This document shows, piece after piece, positions 47,642-59,905 of a stretch of 64,000 bases of DNA (the first letter of the stretch is position 1; each line of letters begins with the position of its first letter). Under the pieces are notes generated by a model. That model had not been told where the DNA came from and did not search any database. It worked only from the letters and a program-made list of their open reading frames with translations. Position numbers and translations under genes: made by a program. The DNA lies in the NCBI GenBank assembly GCA_026985055.1, contig JALSQZ010000013.1, forward strand, positions 62,001-126,000, written 5' to 3'. Source of the stretch: Sedimenticola sp. (GTDB taxonomy: Bacteria > Pseudomonadota > Gammaproteobacteria > Chromatiales > Chromatiaceae).

Positions 47642-48484
47642 TTACTGACCACCGCCTAGCTCGTGTACATAAACAGCCAGTTTCTTGATCTGGGTGTCGG
47701 TCAGACGACCTTTCCAGGAAGGCATTTCCGCGTTGCGGGTCTTGGGATCACTGGGATCATTCACACCATGCTTGATGGTGGTCTTGACACTGGCCAGCTG
47801 ATCCTTGGCCTTGAAACGCCAGATCTTGTCAGTCAGGTTGGCGGACCCGAGAGCCGCCATGCCCTTGCCATCCGGGCCGTGACAACCGATGCAGCCTTTG
47901 GCGGCAAACAAAGGCTCTTTGGTCACGGTGCCATTGACAATGGCATTCGCCAGTTTGTCGATTTCAGCGTCTGTCAGTTGCGCACCGCCCATCTTGGGCA
48001 TCATGCCTTTGCGTCCCATGGTAATGGTTTGCTCGATGTTCTCGATTTTTCCACCATACAACCAATCGTCATCCACAAGAGCAGGGAAGCCGGGGTTGCC
48101 GGCACCGCCACTGGCATGACAGGCCGCGCAGTTGTCGCCAAACAACACCTTTGCAGAACGAACCACATAGTTTTTCAGTTCGTTGTCGGCAAGGATGGCG
48201 GCGGCAGTCATGCCCGGCAGCTTGTCTTCATACTTGGCCCGAACATCCTGTACTTCCTTCATGTCCTTTTTGAACTCGCCAATGGCAGTCCAGCCAGCAA
48301 AACCCTTGAAGTGGCTGCTGACCAGAGGCCAGGAAGGATAGTACAGGGTGTAGAGTACGACCAGAATCCAACTGGCGTGCAGCCCCAGCATCCACCATTT
48401 GGGTGGGGGGTTTGTCAGCTCCGCCAGGGTTTCGTCCCAGACGTGCCCGGTGGTCTGACCATAACGGTTTTTATCTTCACTCAT
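47642..48484 (-). CDS. ccoP: cbb3 oxidase dihaem cytochrome c subunit CcoP
   Basis: 280 residues. Membrane helix at about 30-50, then two cytochrome c domains with CAACH (119-123) and CIGCH (198-202), plus axial-Met motifs (MMPKMGG, AEMPSWKG). It carries electrons from periplasmic cytochromes to CcoO/CcoN. The start is 2 bp after ccoQ. Confidence 0.96.
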   Translation of the reverse strand: MSEDKNRYGQTTGHVWDETLAELTNPPPKWWMLGLHASWILVVLYTLYYPSWPLVSSHFKGFAGWTAIGEFKKDMKEVQDVRAKYEDKLPGMTAAAILADNELKNYVVRSAKVLFGDNCAACHASGGAGNPGFPALVDDDWLYGGKIENIEQTITMGRKGMMPKMGGAQLTDAEIDKLANAIVNGTVTKEPLFAAKGCIGCHGPDGKGMAALGSANLTDKIWRFKAKDQLASVKTTIKHGVNDPSDPKTRNAEMPSWKGRLTDTQIKKLAVYVHELGGGQ

Positions 48485-48486
48485 GT

Positions 48487-48687
48487 TTATTTCTCCGAGT
48501 CCGTATTCTCTTCGTCAAACGGAATGTTCCGTTGTGATTCAAGGCGTTCTTTGTTCTTTGGATTGAACACATAGGAATAGATCCAGACCATGGCCAGGAA
48601 TGCCCCTACCGTCAGGATCAGGCCGATCCAGTCGTGCAGGGTCATTGCCGCCCAGTTGGTCTGGAAGTATTCCCGAAGATTACTCAC
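48487..48687 (-). CDS. ccoQ: cbb3 oxidase subunit CcoQ
   Basis: 66 residues, one membrane helix (about 15-40, [20 protein letters not shown]) then [20 protein letters not shown], the typical CcoQ tail. It overlaps the ccoO 3' end by 8 bp. CcoQ stabilises the complex. Confidence 0.93.
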   Translation of the reverse strand: MSNLREYFQTNWAAMTLHDWIGLILTVGAFLAMVWIYSYVFNPKNKERLESQRNIPFDEENTDSEK

Positions 48688-49432
48688 GGTAATCCACGCC
48701 TTCTTTCAGGTCGGCCATGGTACCCAGTACCTGCAGATAGGCAATCAGGGCATCTACCTCGCGTACGCCATCCACTTTTTCCGCGGCAGCGATGTCCGCA
48801 TCGGTATAAGGCACGCCAACCATGCGCAGGCCTTCAAGGTGCTTCTTGAGTGCCTTACCATCAACGGTGTTTTCAGCCAACCACGGATAGTTGGGCATGA
48901 CAGATTCCGGCACTACGGTGCGGGGTCCCATGAGATGCTGAAAGTGCCACTCGTTTGAATATTTTCCGCCAACCCGCGCAAGATCAGGGCCGGTACGCTT
49001 GGAACCCCACTGGAAGGGGTGGTCATACATGGACTCGGAAGCGAGTGAGTAATGACCATAGCGCTCGGCTTCATCACGGAAAGGACGGATCATTTGCGAA
49101 TGACACAGATAGCAGCCTTCACGAACAAAAACATCGCGGCCTGCTTGCTCCAGCGCGGTGTAGGGTCGGACGCCATCGCCTGGATTCCAGGTAACGCTGT
49201 CACCGACTTTGAAGTTGGCTACGCTGATGGGTTTGCGTTGGGAAAGCGGCACATTACCCTGCCAGACGATCTCCGGATGCTTGTTGTGCTCCATGGTGTC
49301 ATCAAGGTAAAACAGTGGCACGATCTCCACCAGGCCACCTACCGACAGCAAGATCATGAGCATGACGAACATGACGAATACATTACGTTCCGCCGTGTCC
49401 TGCAGTTTGGTTGAATAGATTTTATCAGCCAT
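48680..49432 (-). CDS. ccoO: cbb3 oxidase monohaem cytochrome c subunit CcoO
   Basis: 250 residues: N-terminal membrane anchor (about 18-42) and one c-haem site CYLCH at 107-111 within [25 protein letters not shown], the CcoO signature (quoted in parts: [14 protein letters not shown]). It lies 23 bp after ccoN. Confidence 0.96.
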   Translation of the reverse strand: MADKIYSTKLQDTAERNVFVMFVMLMILLSVGGLVEIVPLFYLDDTMEHNKHPEIVWQGNVPLSQRKPISVANFKVGDSVTWNPGDGVRPYTALEQAGRDVFVREGCYLCHSQMIRPFRDEAERYGHYSLASESMYDHPFQWGSKRTGPDLARVGGKYSNEWHFQHLMGPRTVVPESVMPNYPWLAENTVDGKALKKHLEGLRMVGVPYTDADIAAAEKVDGVREVDALIAYLQVLGTMADLKEGVDYRE

Positions 49433-49455
49433 TTTCAGTTTCTCCTGTTATCCGG

Positions 49456-50871
49456 TTACGCGGTAGCCGCGGCAGCGGAAGAGCTGCGCTGGGCGGATGC
49501 CTGACGAATGGTCATGATCACGTTGAAGAGCATGATGGCACCACCGAGCCAGAAGATCATGCCGCCGATGGCGCGCATGGCGTAGTAGGGGTGCATGGCG
49601 GCTACGGATTCGGCAAAGGTGTAGGTCAGGGTGCCGAACTCGTCATAGTCACGCCACATCAGACCTTGCATGATGCCGGAAACCCACATGGCGGTGATGT
49701 AGACCACTGTGCCAATGGTAGAGGTCCAGAAGTGGACGTTGACCAGCTTGGCGGAGTACATCTTGGTGTTCCACAGTTTTTCTACCAGATGGTACAGCGC
49801 ACCGGCAGATACCATGGCAACCCAACCCAGTGCGCCGGAGTGTACATGACCTACGGTCCAGTCGGTGTAATGAGACAGGGCGTTGACGGTTTTGGATGAC
49901 ATGACGGGGCCTTCAAAGGTGGACATGGCATAGAAGGCCAGTGACATGATCATGAAGCGCAGGATGTAGTCTTCACGCAGTTTGTCCCAGGCGCCGGAGA
50001 GGGTCATCATGCCGTTGATGGCGCCACCCCAGGAAGGGATGATCATGGCCAGGGATACGGCCGCGCCCAGGGAACCGGTCCAGTCAGGCAGGGCGGTGTA
50101 CTGCAGATGATGGGCGCCCAGCCATACATAACCGAACATCAGCGCCCAGAAGTGCAGCACGGACAGACGGTAGGAGAATACCGGACGATTGGCCTGCTTG
50201 GGCACGAAGTAGTACATGATGCCGAGGAAGCCGGCGGTCAGATAGAAACCTACCGCGTTATGTCCCCACCACCATTGGATCATGGCGTCCTGTACTCCGG
50301 AGAAGACAGAGTACGACTTGAACAGGCTTACCGGAATGGCGAGGCTGTTCACTACGTGCAGGTAGGTGATCATCACGAACATGCCCATGAAGAACCAGTT
50401 GGACACATAGATGTGGCTGGTCTTGCGCTTGGCCACGGTCATGATGAAGTTCAGACCAAAGGAAAGCCAGACGACGGCGATGGCCAGGTCGATGGGCCAT
50501 TCCAGTTCCGCATACTCTTTGGACTGGGTGATGCCCAGCGGCAGAGTGATGACAGCGGCGACAATGATCAGGTTCCAGCCCCAGAAGGTGAACCAGGCCA
50601 TTTTCGGGCTCCACAGGGAGGTGCTGCCAGTCCGTTGGACGCTGTAGAAGCCGGTTGCGAACAGCGTGCAACCGCCGAAGGCAAAGATGACCGCATTGGT
50701 ATGCAGCGGACGCAAACGACCGAAAGTGATTTCGGCAATATCGAAGTTCAGGAACGGCCAGGCCAGTTCCGAGGCGATGTAGGTACCCACCAGGGTGCCT
50801 ACGACCAGATAGACGACAGCCATGATGGCGAACCATCGGACTACGTCAAAGTTATATTTCGTTTCTTCCAC
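49456..50871 (-). CDS. ccoN: cbb3 oxidase catalytic subunit CcoN
   Basis: 471 residues with about twelve membrane helices. Haem and copper ligands are visible in [53 protein letters not shown] and [16 protein letters not shown]. It reduces O2 to water with high affinity and pumps protons. First gene of ccoN-O-Q-P. A possible Fnr box lies about 210 bp upstream. Confidence 0.97.
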   Translation of the reverse strand: MEETKYNFDVVRWFAIMAVVYLVVGTLVGTYIASELAWPFLNFDIAEITFGRLRPLHTNAVIFAFGGCTLFATGFYSVQRTGSTSLWSPKMAWFTFWGWNLIIVAAVITLPLGITQSKEYAELEWPIDLAIAVVWLSFGLNFIMTVAKRKTSHIYVSNWFFMGMFVMITYLHVVNSLAIPVSLFKSYSVFSGVQDAMIQWWWGHNAVGFYLTAGFLGIMYYFVPKQANRPVFSYRLSVLHFWALMFGYVWLGAHHLQYTALPDWTGSLGAAVSLAMIIPSWGGAINGMMTLSGAWDKLREDYILRFMIMSLAFYAMSTFEGPVMSSKTVNALSHYTDWTVGHVHSGALGWVAMVSAGALYHLVEKLWNTKMYSAKLVNVHFWTSTIGTVVYITAMWVSGIMQGLMWRDYDEFGTLTYTFAESVAAMHPYYAMRAIGGMIFWLGGAIMLFNVIMTIRQASAQRSSSAAAATA

Positions 50872-51255
50872 GAAAACCTCCCAATTCAGATTTCGAAAAA
50901 AACAACCCAGAAGCTAAATTTACGTTCAATAACGCCGGAAAACTTTTCTTGAACACAGGATGGTGTGCCAACAAGCGCAGCCACCGGACCTGTTCCACAA
51001 AAAAAGGTTCCCGACGGACGAGATTATACAAAGATTAGGGAATGGTTATATGAGAAATGTCAGTTTTTTGTATCTGAATTGACTTTCATCAGGTAGGAGT
51101 GAAAAAACGTACTGTATATAAGGCTTGTTTGTGTGCATTATAATTTATATGCAGATAAGAAAATATTATATACAAGGCCTGCGAACTCTGGTCATGCCGG
51201 CCGGTGCCGGGAAATGGGTATAATAGAGCTTGATCGGGTGGAAAGCGGTTGGCAA
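50872..51255 (-). promoter_or_regulatory. ccoN promoter region
   Basis: 384 bp without a gene. On the minus strand TGTATAATCT (51021-51030) includes a consensus -10 TATAAT. The Fnr-like box at 51079-51092 is centred about 60 bp upstream of it, a class I-type distance. The rest is AT-rich and includes GTATATAAGG and TGCATTATAATTTATATGCA motifs of unknown role. Confidence 0.5.
51079..51092 (-). promoter_or_regulatory. Putative Fnr/Anr box
   Basis: TTGACTTTCATCAG matches the Fnr consensus TTGAT-N4-ATCAA at 8 of 10 positions. It lies upstream of ccoN and next to two Fnr-family genes, which fits oxygen control of the high-affinity oxidase. Confidence 0.5.
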
Positions 51256-51972
51256 TCAGGATCGGATCAGGTCGCTCAAGGCGTCGCCATCCAGAATCTC
51301 GATGTTTTTGGTCTGGCTGCTGATCAGCTTCCTGTTGTGAAGGTTCTTCAGTGTGCGAATAACGGTTTCCATGGCCAGACCCAGGTAGTCGGCAATGGCT
51401 TCCCGGGACATGGGAAGTCGAAACCGGTCGGCAGGAAAGCCGTGAGATTGAAAGCGTCCCGCCAGATTGAGAAGAAAAGCAGCCACTCTTTGTTCGGCGC
51501 TCTGCAGTCCGGTCAGTGATCTTTCCCATTGCAATTGGCGAGCGTGAATGGCGGAAGCACCGAGGAGATAGGACTGTACCCGGATCAGTTCATCCTGCTT
51601 CAGGGTTTCTTCCAGCATGAGAAAATCGAGTTGACACACAGATCCCTTTTCCAGCACCCGGGTGGTGTGATTGCACAATGACTGTCCGATGTTTTCTATT
51701 CCCGCGATCTCACCGGGAAGGTAAAACCCCATGACCTGGCTTTTACGCCCGAGAATGGTCGCGCTACTGATGCAGGAACCGGAATGCACCAGATAGAGAT
51801 AACGAAAGCTGTCGCCTTCCCGGTACAGTACTTCGTTCTTGTTTACAGGGTGATCGCGCAGCACCACGCGATTGAGTGAGCTGCAGTCCGGCGTTTCCAG
51901 GCCCAGCACTTTTGCTGTTTGATACAGAGCGCAATCGCGGCAGGCAACAGTAGCGGAAAACTTCATTTCCAT
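51256..51972 (-). CDS. Fnr-like regulator with altered cluster and recognition helix
   Basis: About 238 residues from MEMKFSATVACRDCALYQTA. It has a cyclic-nucleotide-type beta-barrel, dimer helix and HTH (REAIADYLGLAMETVIRTLK). The Fnr cluster pattern C-x2-C-x5-C is broken: C11 and C14 are kept, but Ala takes the third place, with another Cys at C30. The central Cys is kept (KGSVCQL). In the recognition helix, E-x2-S-R becomes E-x2-I-R. It lies 8 bp after fnr. It probably reads a different signal or site. Confidence 0.8.
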   Translation of the reverse strand: MEMKFSATVACRDCALYQTAKVLGLETPDCSSLNRVVLRDHPVNKNEVLYREGDSFRYLYLVHSGSCISSATILGRKSQVMGFYLPGEIAGIENIGQSLCNHTTRVLEKGSVCQLDFLMLEETLKQDELIRVQSYLLGASAIHARQLQWERSLTGLQSAEQRVAAFLLNLAGRFQSHGFPADRFRLPMSREAIADYLGLAMETVIRTLKNLHNRKLISSQTKNIEILDGDALSDLIRS

Positions 51973-51979
51973 GCGTTTG

Positions 51980-52768
51980 TTACTGGCCCGGAGTTTCTGT
52001 GTTATGGGGATGTTGCAGGCGTTCCAGGCAGCCATTCTGATCCGACAGCAGCTGGAACAGGCGATCCACCTCCAGAATCTTGATGTGCTTGCGATCCACT
52101 TCCAGAATCCTTTCTTCCTGAAAATGGGTGAACAGGCGGCTCACGGTTTCCAGGGCCAGCCCCAGGTAGGAGCCGATTTCCCGCCGGGACATGCTGAGAT
52201 TGAATTCCGTGGAGGAAAACCCATAGCTGTGGAAGCGTACGGACAGGCTCAGCAGAAAGGCCGCCAGGCGTTCTTCGGCAGTGCTCTTGCCCAGTAGCAC
52301 CATGAGGCCGGTTTCCTTGGAAATTTCCTTGCTCATCAGGCGGAACATCTGATGCTGCAGGCCGGGAACAGTGGCAGTGAGCTCCTCCAGTCGGGAAAAG
52401 GGAACCTCACATACGGCGGTGGTTTCCAGCGCCTTGGCGGAACAGATGTGTTTGCCGGTTTCAATGCCATCCAGTCCCACGACTTCTCCCGGAAGGTGAA
52501 AGCCGACGACTTGTTCCGTGCCGTTGGGACATTGGGTGTAGCTCTTGATGGTGCCGCTTTTCACCACATAGATACTGCCAAAGCGACTGCCGGTCTGGAA
52601 AATGTGGTTGCCTCGGTGCAGAGGGCGGTTGCGCTGAACGATAGCATCCAGCCTCTCTATATCGTTGTTCTCCAGGCCAAGAGGCAGACAAAGTTTTGCC
52701 AGCCCGCAATTCTTGCAGGCGGTCTTGAGTTTCTCCAGGGAAACAACTTTGGTTTGTGGCAATGGCAC
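51980..52768 (-). CDS. fnr: Fnr-family oxygen-sensing regulator
   Basis: 262 residues. Cluster ligands C18-x2-C21-x5-C27 (CKNCGLAKLC) and C120 (ETTAVCEVPF), at the same spacing as E. coli Fnr, should bind [4Fe-4S]. The recognition helix GSYLGLALETVSRLFTHFQE keeps E-x2-S-R, so it should bind TTGAT-N4-ATCAA. It is placed next to the cbb3 genes, a likely target. First gene of a two-gene unit with its paralogue. Confidence 0.92.
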   Translation of the reverse strand: MPLPQTKVVSLEKLKTACKNCGLAKLCLPLGLENNDIERLDAIVQRNRPLHRGNHIFQTGSRFGSIYVVKSGTIKSYTQCPNGTEQVVGFHLPGEVVGLDGIETGKHICSAKALETTAVCEVPFSRLEELTATVPGLQHQMFRLMSKEISKETGLMVLLGKSTAEERLAAFLLSLSVRFHSYGFSSTEFNLSMSRREIGSYLGLALETVSRLFTHFQEERILEVDRKHIKILEVDRLFQLLSDQNGCLERLQHPHNTETPGQ

Positions 52769-52891
52769 GTTCTCGGTCAGGGGCGACGGGTATGGATCGG
52801 TGTATTTTGAATGTAAATATGATCCAGATCAACAGTTGTCGTGGCAAACTGGTTTCCAGGAGTGTTGGTTTGGTATCGAACTTGCAAAAAT

Positions 52892-52919
52892 AAAGCCATC
52901 GACGCAAATCGATGGCTTT
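52892..52919 (-). terminator. Terminator of the sulfur globule gene
   Basis: AAAGCCATCGA and TCGATGGCTTT form an 11-bp stem with a 6-base loop. On the minus strand it is followed by a short T-rich run. It separates the sulfur globule gene from fnr. Confidence 0.75.
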
Positions 52920-52963
52920 ACCAGAGCGGGGTGTCCGAAAGTTGGATTCAGACAGACCCTGAC

Positions 52964-53353
52964 TTATTTGGCCGGTGCGGCGGGTGCGCCCTGTGGCGCT
53001 GGAGGAGGCATCATGCCGGGATAACCATAACTGGGGCCGGGACCATAAGCAGGGCCGGGGCCGTAACCATAACCCGGACCATAACCATAGGGGCCGTAGC
53101 CACGATAGTATCGGTTGTCATAGCGATTGTAGCCGCGGCCATATCCATTGCCGCTGCCACGACCGCTGAAGCCCATGTTGAAATCGGCGTTGCCGGTGCC
53201 GTCACCCATCCAGTCGCCCATGTTGTCCCAGGCATTGTTGCCGTAACCACGGTCGCCCCAGGGGCCGCCCCACCAGGCGCTGGCGCTGGACATGGTAAGG
53301 ATGGCAGCGCTGGCGATAGCGACTGCGCCCAGTGTTTTTACTAGTTTTTGCAT
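52964..53353 (-). CDS. Sulfur globule protein
   Basis: 129 residues starting [20 protein letters not shown] with signal cleavage after SSASA. The mature protein opens [20 protein letters not shown] and is rich in Gly, Tyr, Asn and Pro, with [20 protein letters not shown] and repeated YGPG units. This matches envelope proteins of periplasmic sulfur globules in purple and colourless sulfur bacteria. It would coat stored sulfur from sulfide or thiosulfate oxidation. A multi-hairpin repeat lies 32 bp upstream. The longer in-frame start at 53434 lies inside that repeat and is rejected. Confidence 0.82.
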   Translation of the reverse strand: MQKLVKTLGAVAIASAAILTMSSASAWWGGPWGDRGYGNNAWDNMGDWMGDGTGNADFNMGFSGRGSGNGYGRGYNRYDNRYYRGYGPYGYGPGYGYGPGPAYGPGPSYGYPGMMPPPAPQGAPAAPAK

Positions 53354-53384
53354 TTGGAAACTCCTTTGATGTTCACGGTTGAGG

Positions 53385-53534
53385 GGCATCTCGAAAAATC
53401 GAGATGCCCTTGCGGGACAGGGATGTCCCGCCATTTTCGATCACTTCAAGTGATTGAAAATGTGAGCAAAACGAAAATCGTATTTTCGGTTTGCGACGAG
53501 AAAAATTCCAAGGAAGGAATTTTTCGAGGTTCCC
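53385..53534 (+). repeat. Multi-hairpin dispersed repeat, copy E (150 bp, best preserved)
   Basis: Five stems in order: GGCATCTCGAAAAATCGAGA plus TGCC; GGGACAGGGATGTCCC; ATTTTCGATCACTT / AAGTGATTGAAAAT; CGAAAATCGTATTTTCG; and GAAAAATTCC / GGAATTTTTC, ending GAGGTTCCC. It occupies the upstream region of the sulfur globule gene. Confidence 0.9.
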
Positions 53535-55541
<2,007 letters not shown>

Positions 55542-55542
<1 letters not shown>

Positions 55543-56381
55543 TGGAGCTTTGCGGTTTCGAGGTCGGTATCGACCATCCTCTGTTTCTTATCGCCGGCAC
55601 CTGTGTGGTAGAAGGTCTGCAATCCGCCGTGGATACTGCTGGCGCGTTGAAAGAGATTACCGACGATCTGGGCATTCCCCTGATCTACAAATCATCCTTC
55701 GACAAGGCCAACCGCTCTTCCCATGACAGTTTTCGTGGTCCGGGACTGGAAGAGGGACTGAAAGTTCTGGAGCAGGTGAAAAAGGAATTGAACCTTCCTC
55801 TGCTTACAGATGTCCATGAGGACACGCCTCTCGATGAAGTCGCCTCTGTAGTGGACGTATTGCAGACTCCCGCTTTTCTCTGCCGGCAAACCAATTTCAT
55901 CCAGCGGGTGGCTGCCCAGGGTAAGCCGGTAAACATCAAGAAAGGTCAGTTTCTGGCGCCCTGGGACATGATCAACGTCGTGGACAAGGCGCGTGCCGTG
56001 GGTAATGAGCAGATCATGGTTTGTGAACGGGGCGCTTCTTTTGGCTACAACACCCTGATTTCCGACATGCGCGGGCTGGCGACGATGCGTGATACTGCCT
56101 GCCCGGTGGTATTCGATGCCACGCATTCTGTGCAACAGCCTGGCGGATTGGGAAAATCCTCCGGTGGTCAGCGGGAGTTCGTGCCGGTACTGGCGCGGGC
56201 CGCTGTGGCTGCGGGCGTTTCCGGTTTGTTCATGGAAACCCATGAAAACCCGGAACAAGCCTTGAGTGACGGTCCCAATTCCTGGCCCCTGGGCAGGATG
56301 CGTGAATTACTCGAGACCCTGAAGGAAATCGATGCGCTGGTAAAACAGCGGGGATTCGCGGAGACGGATCTGTTGGTGTAG
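55542..56381 (+). CDS. kdsA: KDO-8-phosphate synthase
   Basis: 279 residues with [28 protein letters not shown] and [15 protein letters not shown]. It condenses PEP with arabinose 5-phosphate for lipopolysaccharide core, so the cell is Gram-negative. No metal-type Cys near the N-terminus is evident. One-base overlap with pyrG. Confidence 0.96.
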
Positions 56382-56396
56382 AAAGAATAGATATGA

Positions 56397-57736
<1,340 letters not shown>

Positions 57737-57737
<1 letters not shown>

Positions 57738-58051
57738 TGCCCTGGTACTTCCGTCTGCTGTTCATACTGTTGCTGGGCATGTTCTTCATCCTCCAGTACC
57801 GTCTCTGGGTCGGGCAGGGCAGCCGGGCGGAAGTGTACCGCCTGGAGCGGCAGATAGAGCGCCAACAGGCCCGGCTCGCGCAAATGCATGACCGAAACGA
57901 GAAACTGCGCGCCGAAGTACAAAGCCTGAAGGATGGTCTGGAAGCGGTGGAAGCGCGCGCCAGATTGGATCTTGGCATGATCAAGGAAGGGGAGACCTTC
58001 TATCAGGTCATTGGCCCCGATAATGTTTCATCGGACAAGACTTCGCCATGA
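57737..58051 (+). CDS. ftsB: Cell-division protein FtsB
   Basis: 104 residues: one membrane helix (about 5-22), then a coiled coil (QIERQQARLAQMHDRNEKLR) and the conserved EARARLDLGMIKEGETFYQV. FtsB bridges FtsL and FtsQ in the divisome. Between eno and ispD as in other gammaproteobacteria. Confidence 0.94.
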
Positions 58052-58731
58052 AGTATCTCGCGGTAGTTCCTGCCGCCGGAGCCGGGCGGCGCATGGGCAT
58101 GAACATTCCCAAGCAATACCTGCAGATCCATGGCAAGGCGGTGATCGACTGGACCCTGGAAGCGCTCCTTTCCCATGCGGATATAGAAATGGTCATGGTG
58201 GCGATCAGCCAGGGGGACGAATTCTGGCAGGATACCCGGAGTTCGGCCGATCCCAGAATCCATGTTGTGACAGGCGGTGAGGAACGCTGCCATTCGGTGC
58301 TGAATGCACTGCATGCGCTCAATGCAACTGGCTTCAGTCCGGACGACTGGGTGCTGGTACATGATGCGGCGCGTCCTTGTGTCCGTCTCGATGATATAAC
58401 CCGGGTGATTCATCAGGCCCGCCGCCATGGCGGGGGCGTTTTGGGCGTGCCGGTGCATGACACCATGAAACGAACTGACGCGGAAAATGTCATTCTGCAA
58501 ACCGTGGAGCGCAACCAGTTGTGGCATGCATTCACACCGCAGATGTTTCCCCTGGGCAAGTTGCATGACAGTCTGCAGGGTGCCCTGGCTGCGGGTGAAA
58601 ACATCACCGATGAAGCCAGCGCCATGGAATGGGCTGGTCATCGGGCGGTCATGGTGGAAGGCGCCGCGACCAATATCAAGATCACCCGTCCGGTGGATCT
58701 GGCTCTGGCGGAATTCTATCTGTCTCTGTAG
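58048..58731 (+). CDS. ispD: MEP cytidylyltransferase
   Basis: 227 residues. N-terminal CTP-binding loop VVPAAGAGRRMGMNIPKQYL, VHDAARPCV, and TNIKITRPVDLALAEF at the end. It makes CDP-ME in isoprenoid synthesis. It overlaps ftsB by 4 bp. ispF is not next; a multi-hairpin repeat starts right at the stop. Confidence 0.95.
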   Translation: MKYLAVVPAAGAGRRMGMNIPKQYLQIHGKAVIDWTLEALLSHADIEMVMVAISQGDEFWQDTRSSADPRIHVVTGGEERCHSVLNALHALNATGFSPDDWVLVHDAARPCVRLDDITRVIHQARRHGGGVLGVPVHDTMKRTDAENVILQTVERNQLWHAFTPQMFPLGKLHDSLQGALAAGENITDEASAMEWAGHRAVMVEGAATNIKITRPVDLALAEFYLSL

Positions 58732-58834
58732 GGGACCTCGAAATATTTCTTCGTTGGAATTTTTCTCGTCGCAAAGAGAAAAAATGGTGGGGCCTTCCTG
58801 TCGCACCCGGGTATCTCGATTTTTCGAGATGCCC
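58732..58834 (-). repeat. Multi-hairpin dispersed repeat, copy F (103 bp)
   Basis: Reverse orientation: GGGGACCTCGAAATATTTCT at the left, CTCGTCGCAAAGAGAAAAAA in the middle, ATCTCGATTTTTCGAGATG at the right. The central GATCACTT hairpin is missing. It may end the pyrG-ispD operon. Confidence 0.8.
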
Positions 58835-58897
58835 TGTAATTCTTCGGTCATATATTGCTGATAGATTGCCTCCGGATGTATCCACAGGAGGACAATC

Positions 58898-59110
58898 ATG
58901 AAAAGACCAATGCGATTTCGCTACGTGGGGAGTCCTGCCGCACCTTCTTCGTTGCAGGATTCTGCCTGGCTTAGCCTGTCGGCTGCGGAACGGCTTCGGC
59001 TGCGTGAACAGTATGCTCACTACCTCGACAGCATTCCTCAATGTTGCGCCCTGAACCGCAAGGCAACCCGCTTCTGCAATTGGTTGAAAGAATCAGGAAT
59101 GGCAGGGTGA
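58898..59110 (+). CDS. Small hypothetical protein
   Basis: 70 residues from MKRPMRFRYVGSPAAPSSLQ, with AGGAGG six bases before the ATG. It has a helical core LSAAERLRLREQYAHYLDSI and a C-terminal CCALNRKATRFCNWLKESGM with three cysteines. No family is recognised. The strong ribosome site and clean codon use support a real gene. It ends 9 bp from the convergent tatD stop. Confidence 0.6.
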   Translation: MKRPMRFRYVGSPAAPSSLQDSAWLSLSAAERLRLREQYAHYLDSIPQCCALNRKATRFCNWLKESGMAG

Positions 59111-59119
59111 AAAATGCTG

Positions 59120-59905
59120 CTATTCTGGATCAGGCATATCCAGTTTGAAGAGTCGTTGTACGTTTTGGCTGGTCTGCAGGGCAATTTCACTGCGGCTTTC
59201 AGGGCGAAGCTCTTGCAGTACATCCAGAACTTCGGGCAGATATTCAGGACTGTTGCGCTGGTAACGGTGTTTTTCACCGGACATGTCCGGCGCGTCCGTC
59301 TCAAGCACGATGGCATCCAGTGGCAGTTCTGTGGCCAGTTGCCGGAGTTTGCGTGAACGTGTAAAAGTCAGCATGCCGCCGAACCCGAGACAGAATCCCA
59401 GTTCGATAAACTTACGTGCCTGTTGCAGGCTGCCGCTGAAAGCATGGCAGATGCCGCCTTTTACCGGGTGTATTTTTAGCAGCTGAAGTACGGTGTCGTT
59501 GGCTTTTCTGATGTGCAGAATGACCGGCAGTTCGAATTCCCGTGCCAGATCCAGCTGGCTTTCCAGGTAGAAGAGCTGTTTTTTTTCGTCCAGTTGGGGA
59601 AGAAACAGATCCAGGCCGATTTCCCCCAGGGCGATGGGCTGGGTATGGCGAACCTGCTCCGTCAACCGTTCCAGGTCGGTTTCGCAGTGTTCATCGACAT
59701 AATAGGGATGCAGGCCCAGGGCACCCCAGATGTCCACTGCGCTGCGGGCAATGTCCATCACCCGTGGCCAGCGTGCGGCAGTAGTGCCGGGTACAATGAA
59801 TCCTCTCACACCGGCCTGCCGCGCTTTTTTCAAAACCGCCTGCCTGTCCTCATCGAAGGCAGGCATGTCCAGATGGCAATGGCTGTCGATGATGAAATCA
59901 GTCAT
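59120..59905 (-). CDS. TatD-family metal-dependent hydrolase
   Basis: 261 residues from MTDFIIDSHCHLDMPAFDED. Metal ligands include HCH near the start, ALGEIGLD, LHIRKAND, ICHAFSGS and LETDAPDM. Members act as DNases or deacylases with TIM-barrel folds. It overlaps the cbbR end by 8 bp and may be read with it. The longer frame to 59992 is inside cbbR and is rejected. Confidence 0.9.
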   Translation of the reverse strand: MTDFIIDSHCHLDMPAFDEDRQAVLKKARQAGVRGFIVPGTTAARWPRVMDIARSAVDIWGALGLHPYYVDEHCETDLERLTEQVRHTQPIALGEIGLDLFLPQLDEKKQLFYLESQLDLAREFELPVILHIRKANDTVLQLLKIHPVKGGICHAFSGSLQQARKFIELGFCLGFGGMLTFTRSRKLRQLATELPLDAIVLETDAPDMSGEKHRYQRNSPEYLPEVLDVLQELRPESRSEIALQTSQNVQRLFKLDMPDPE

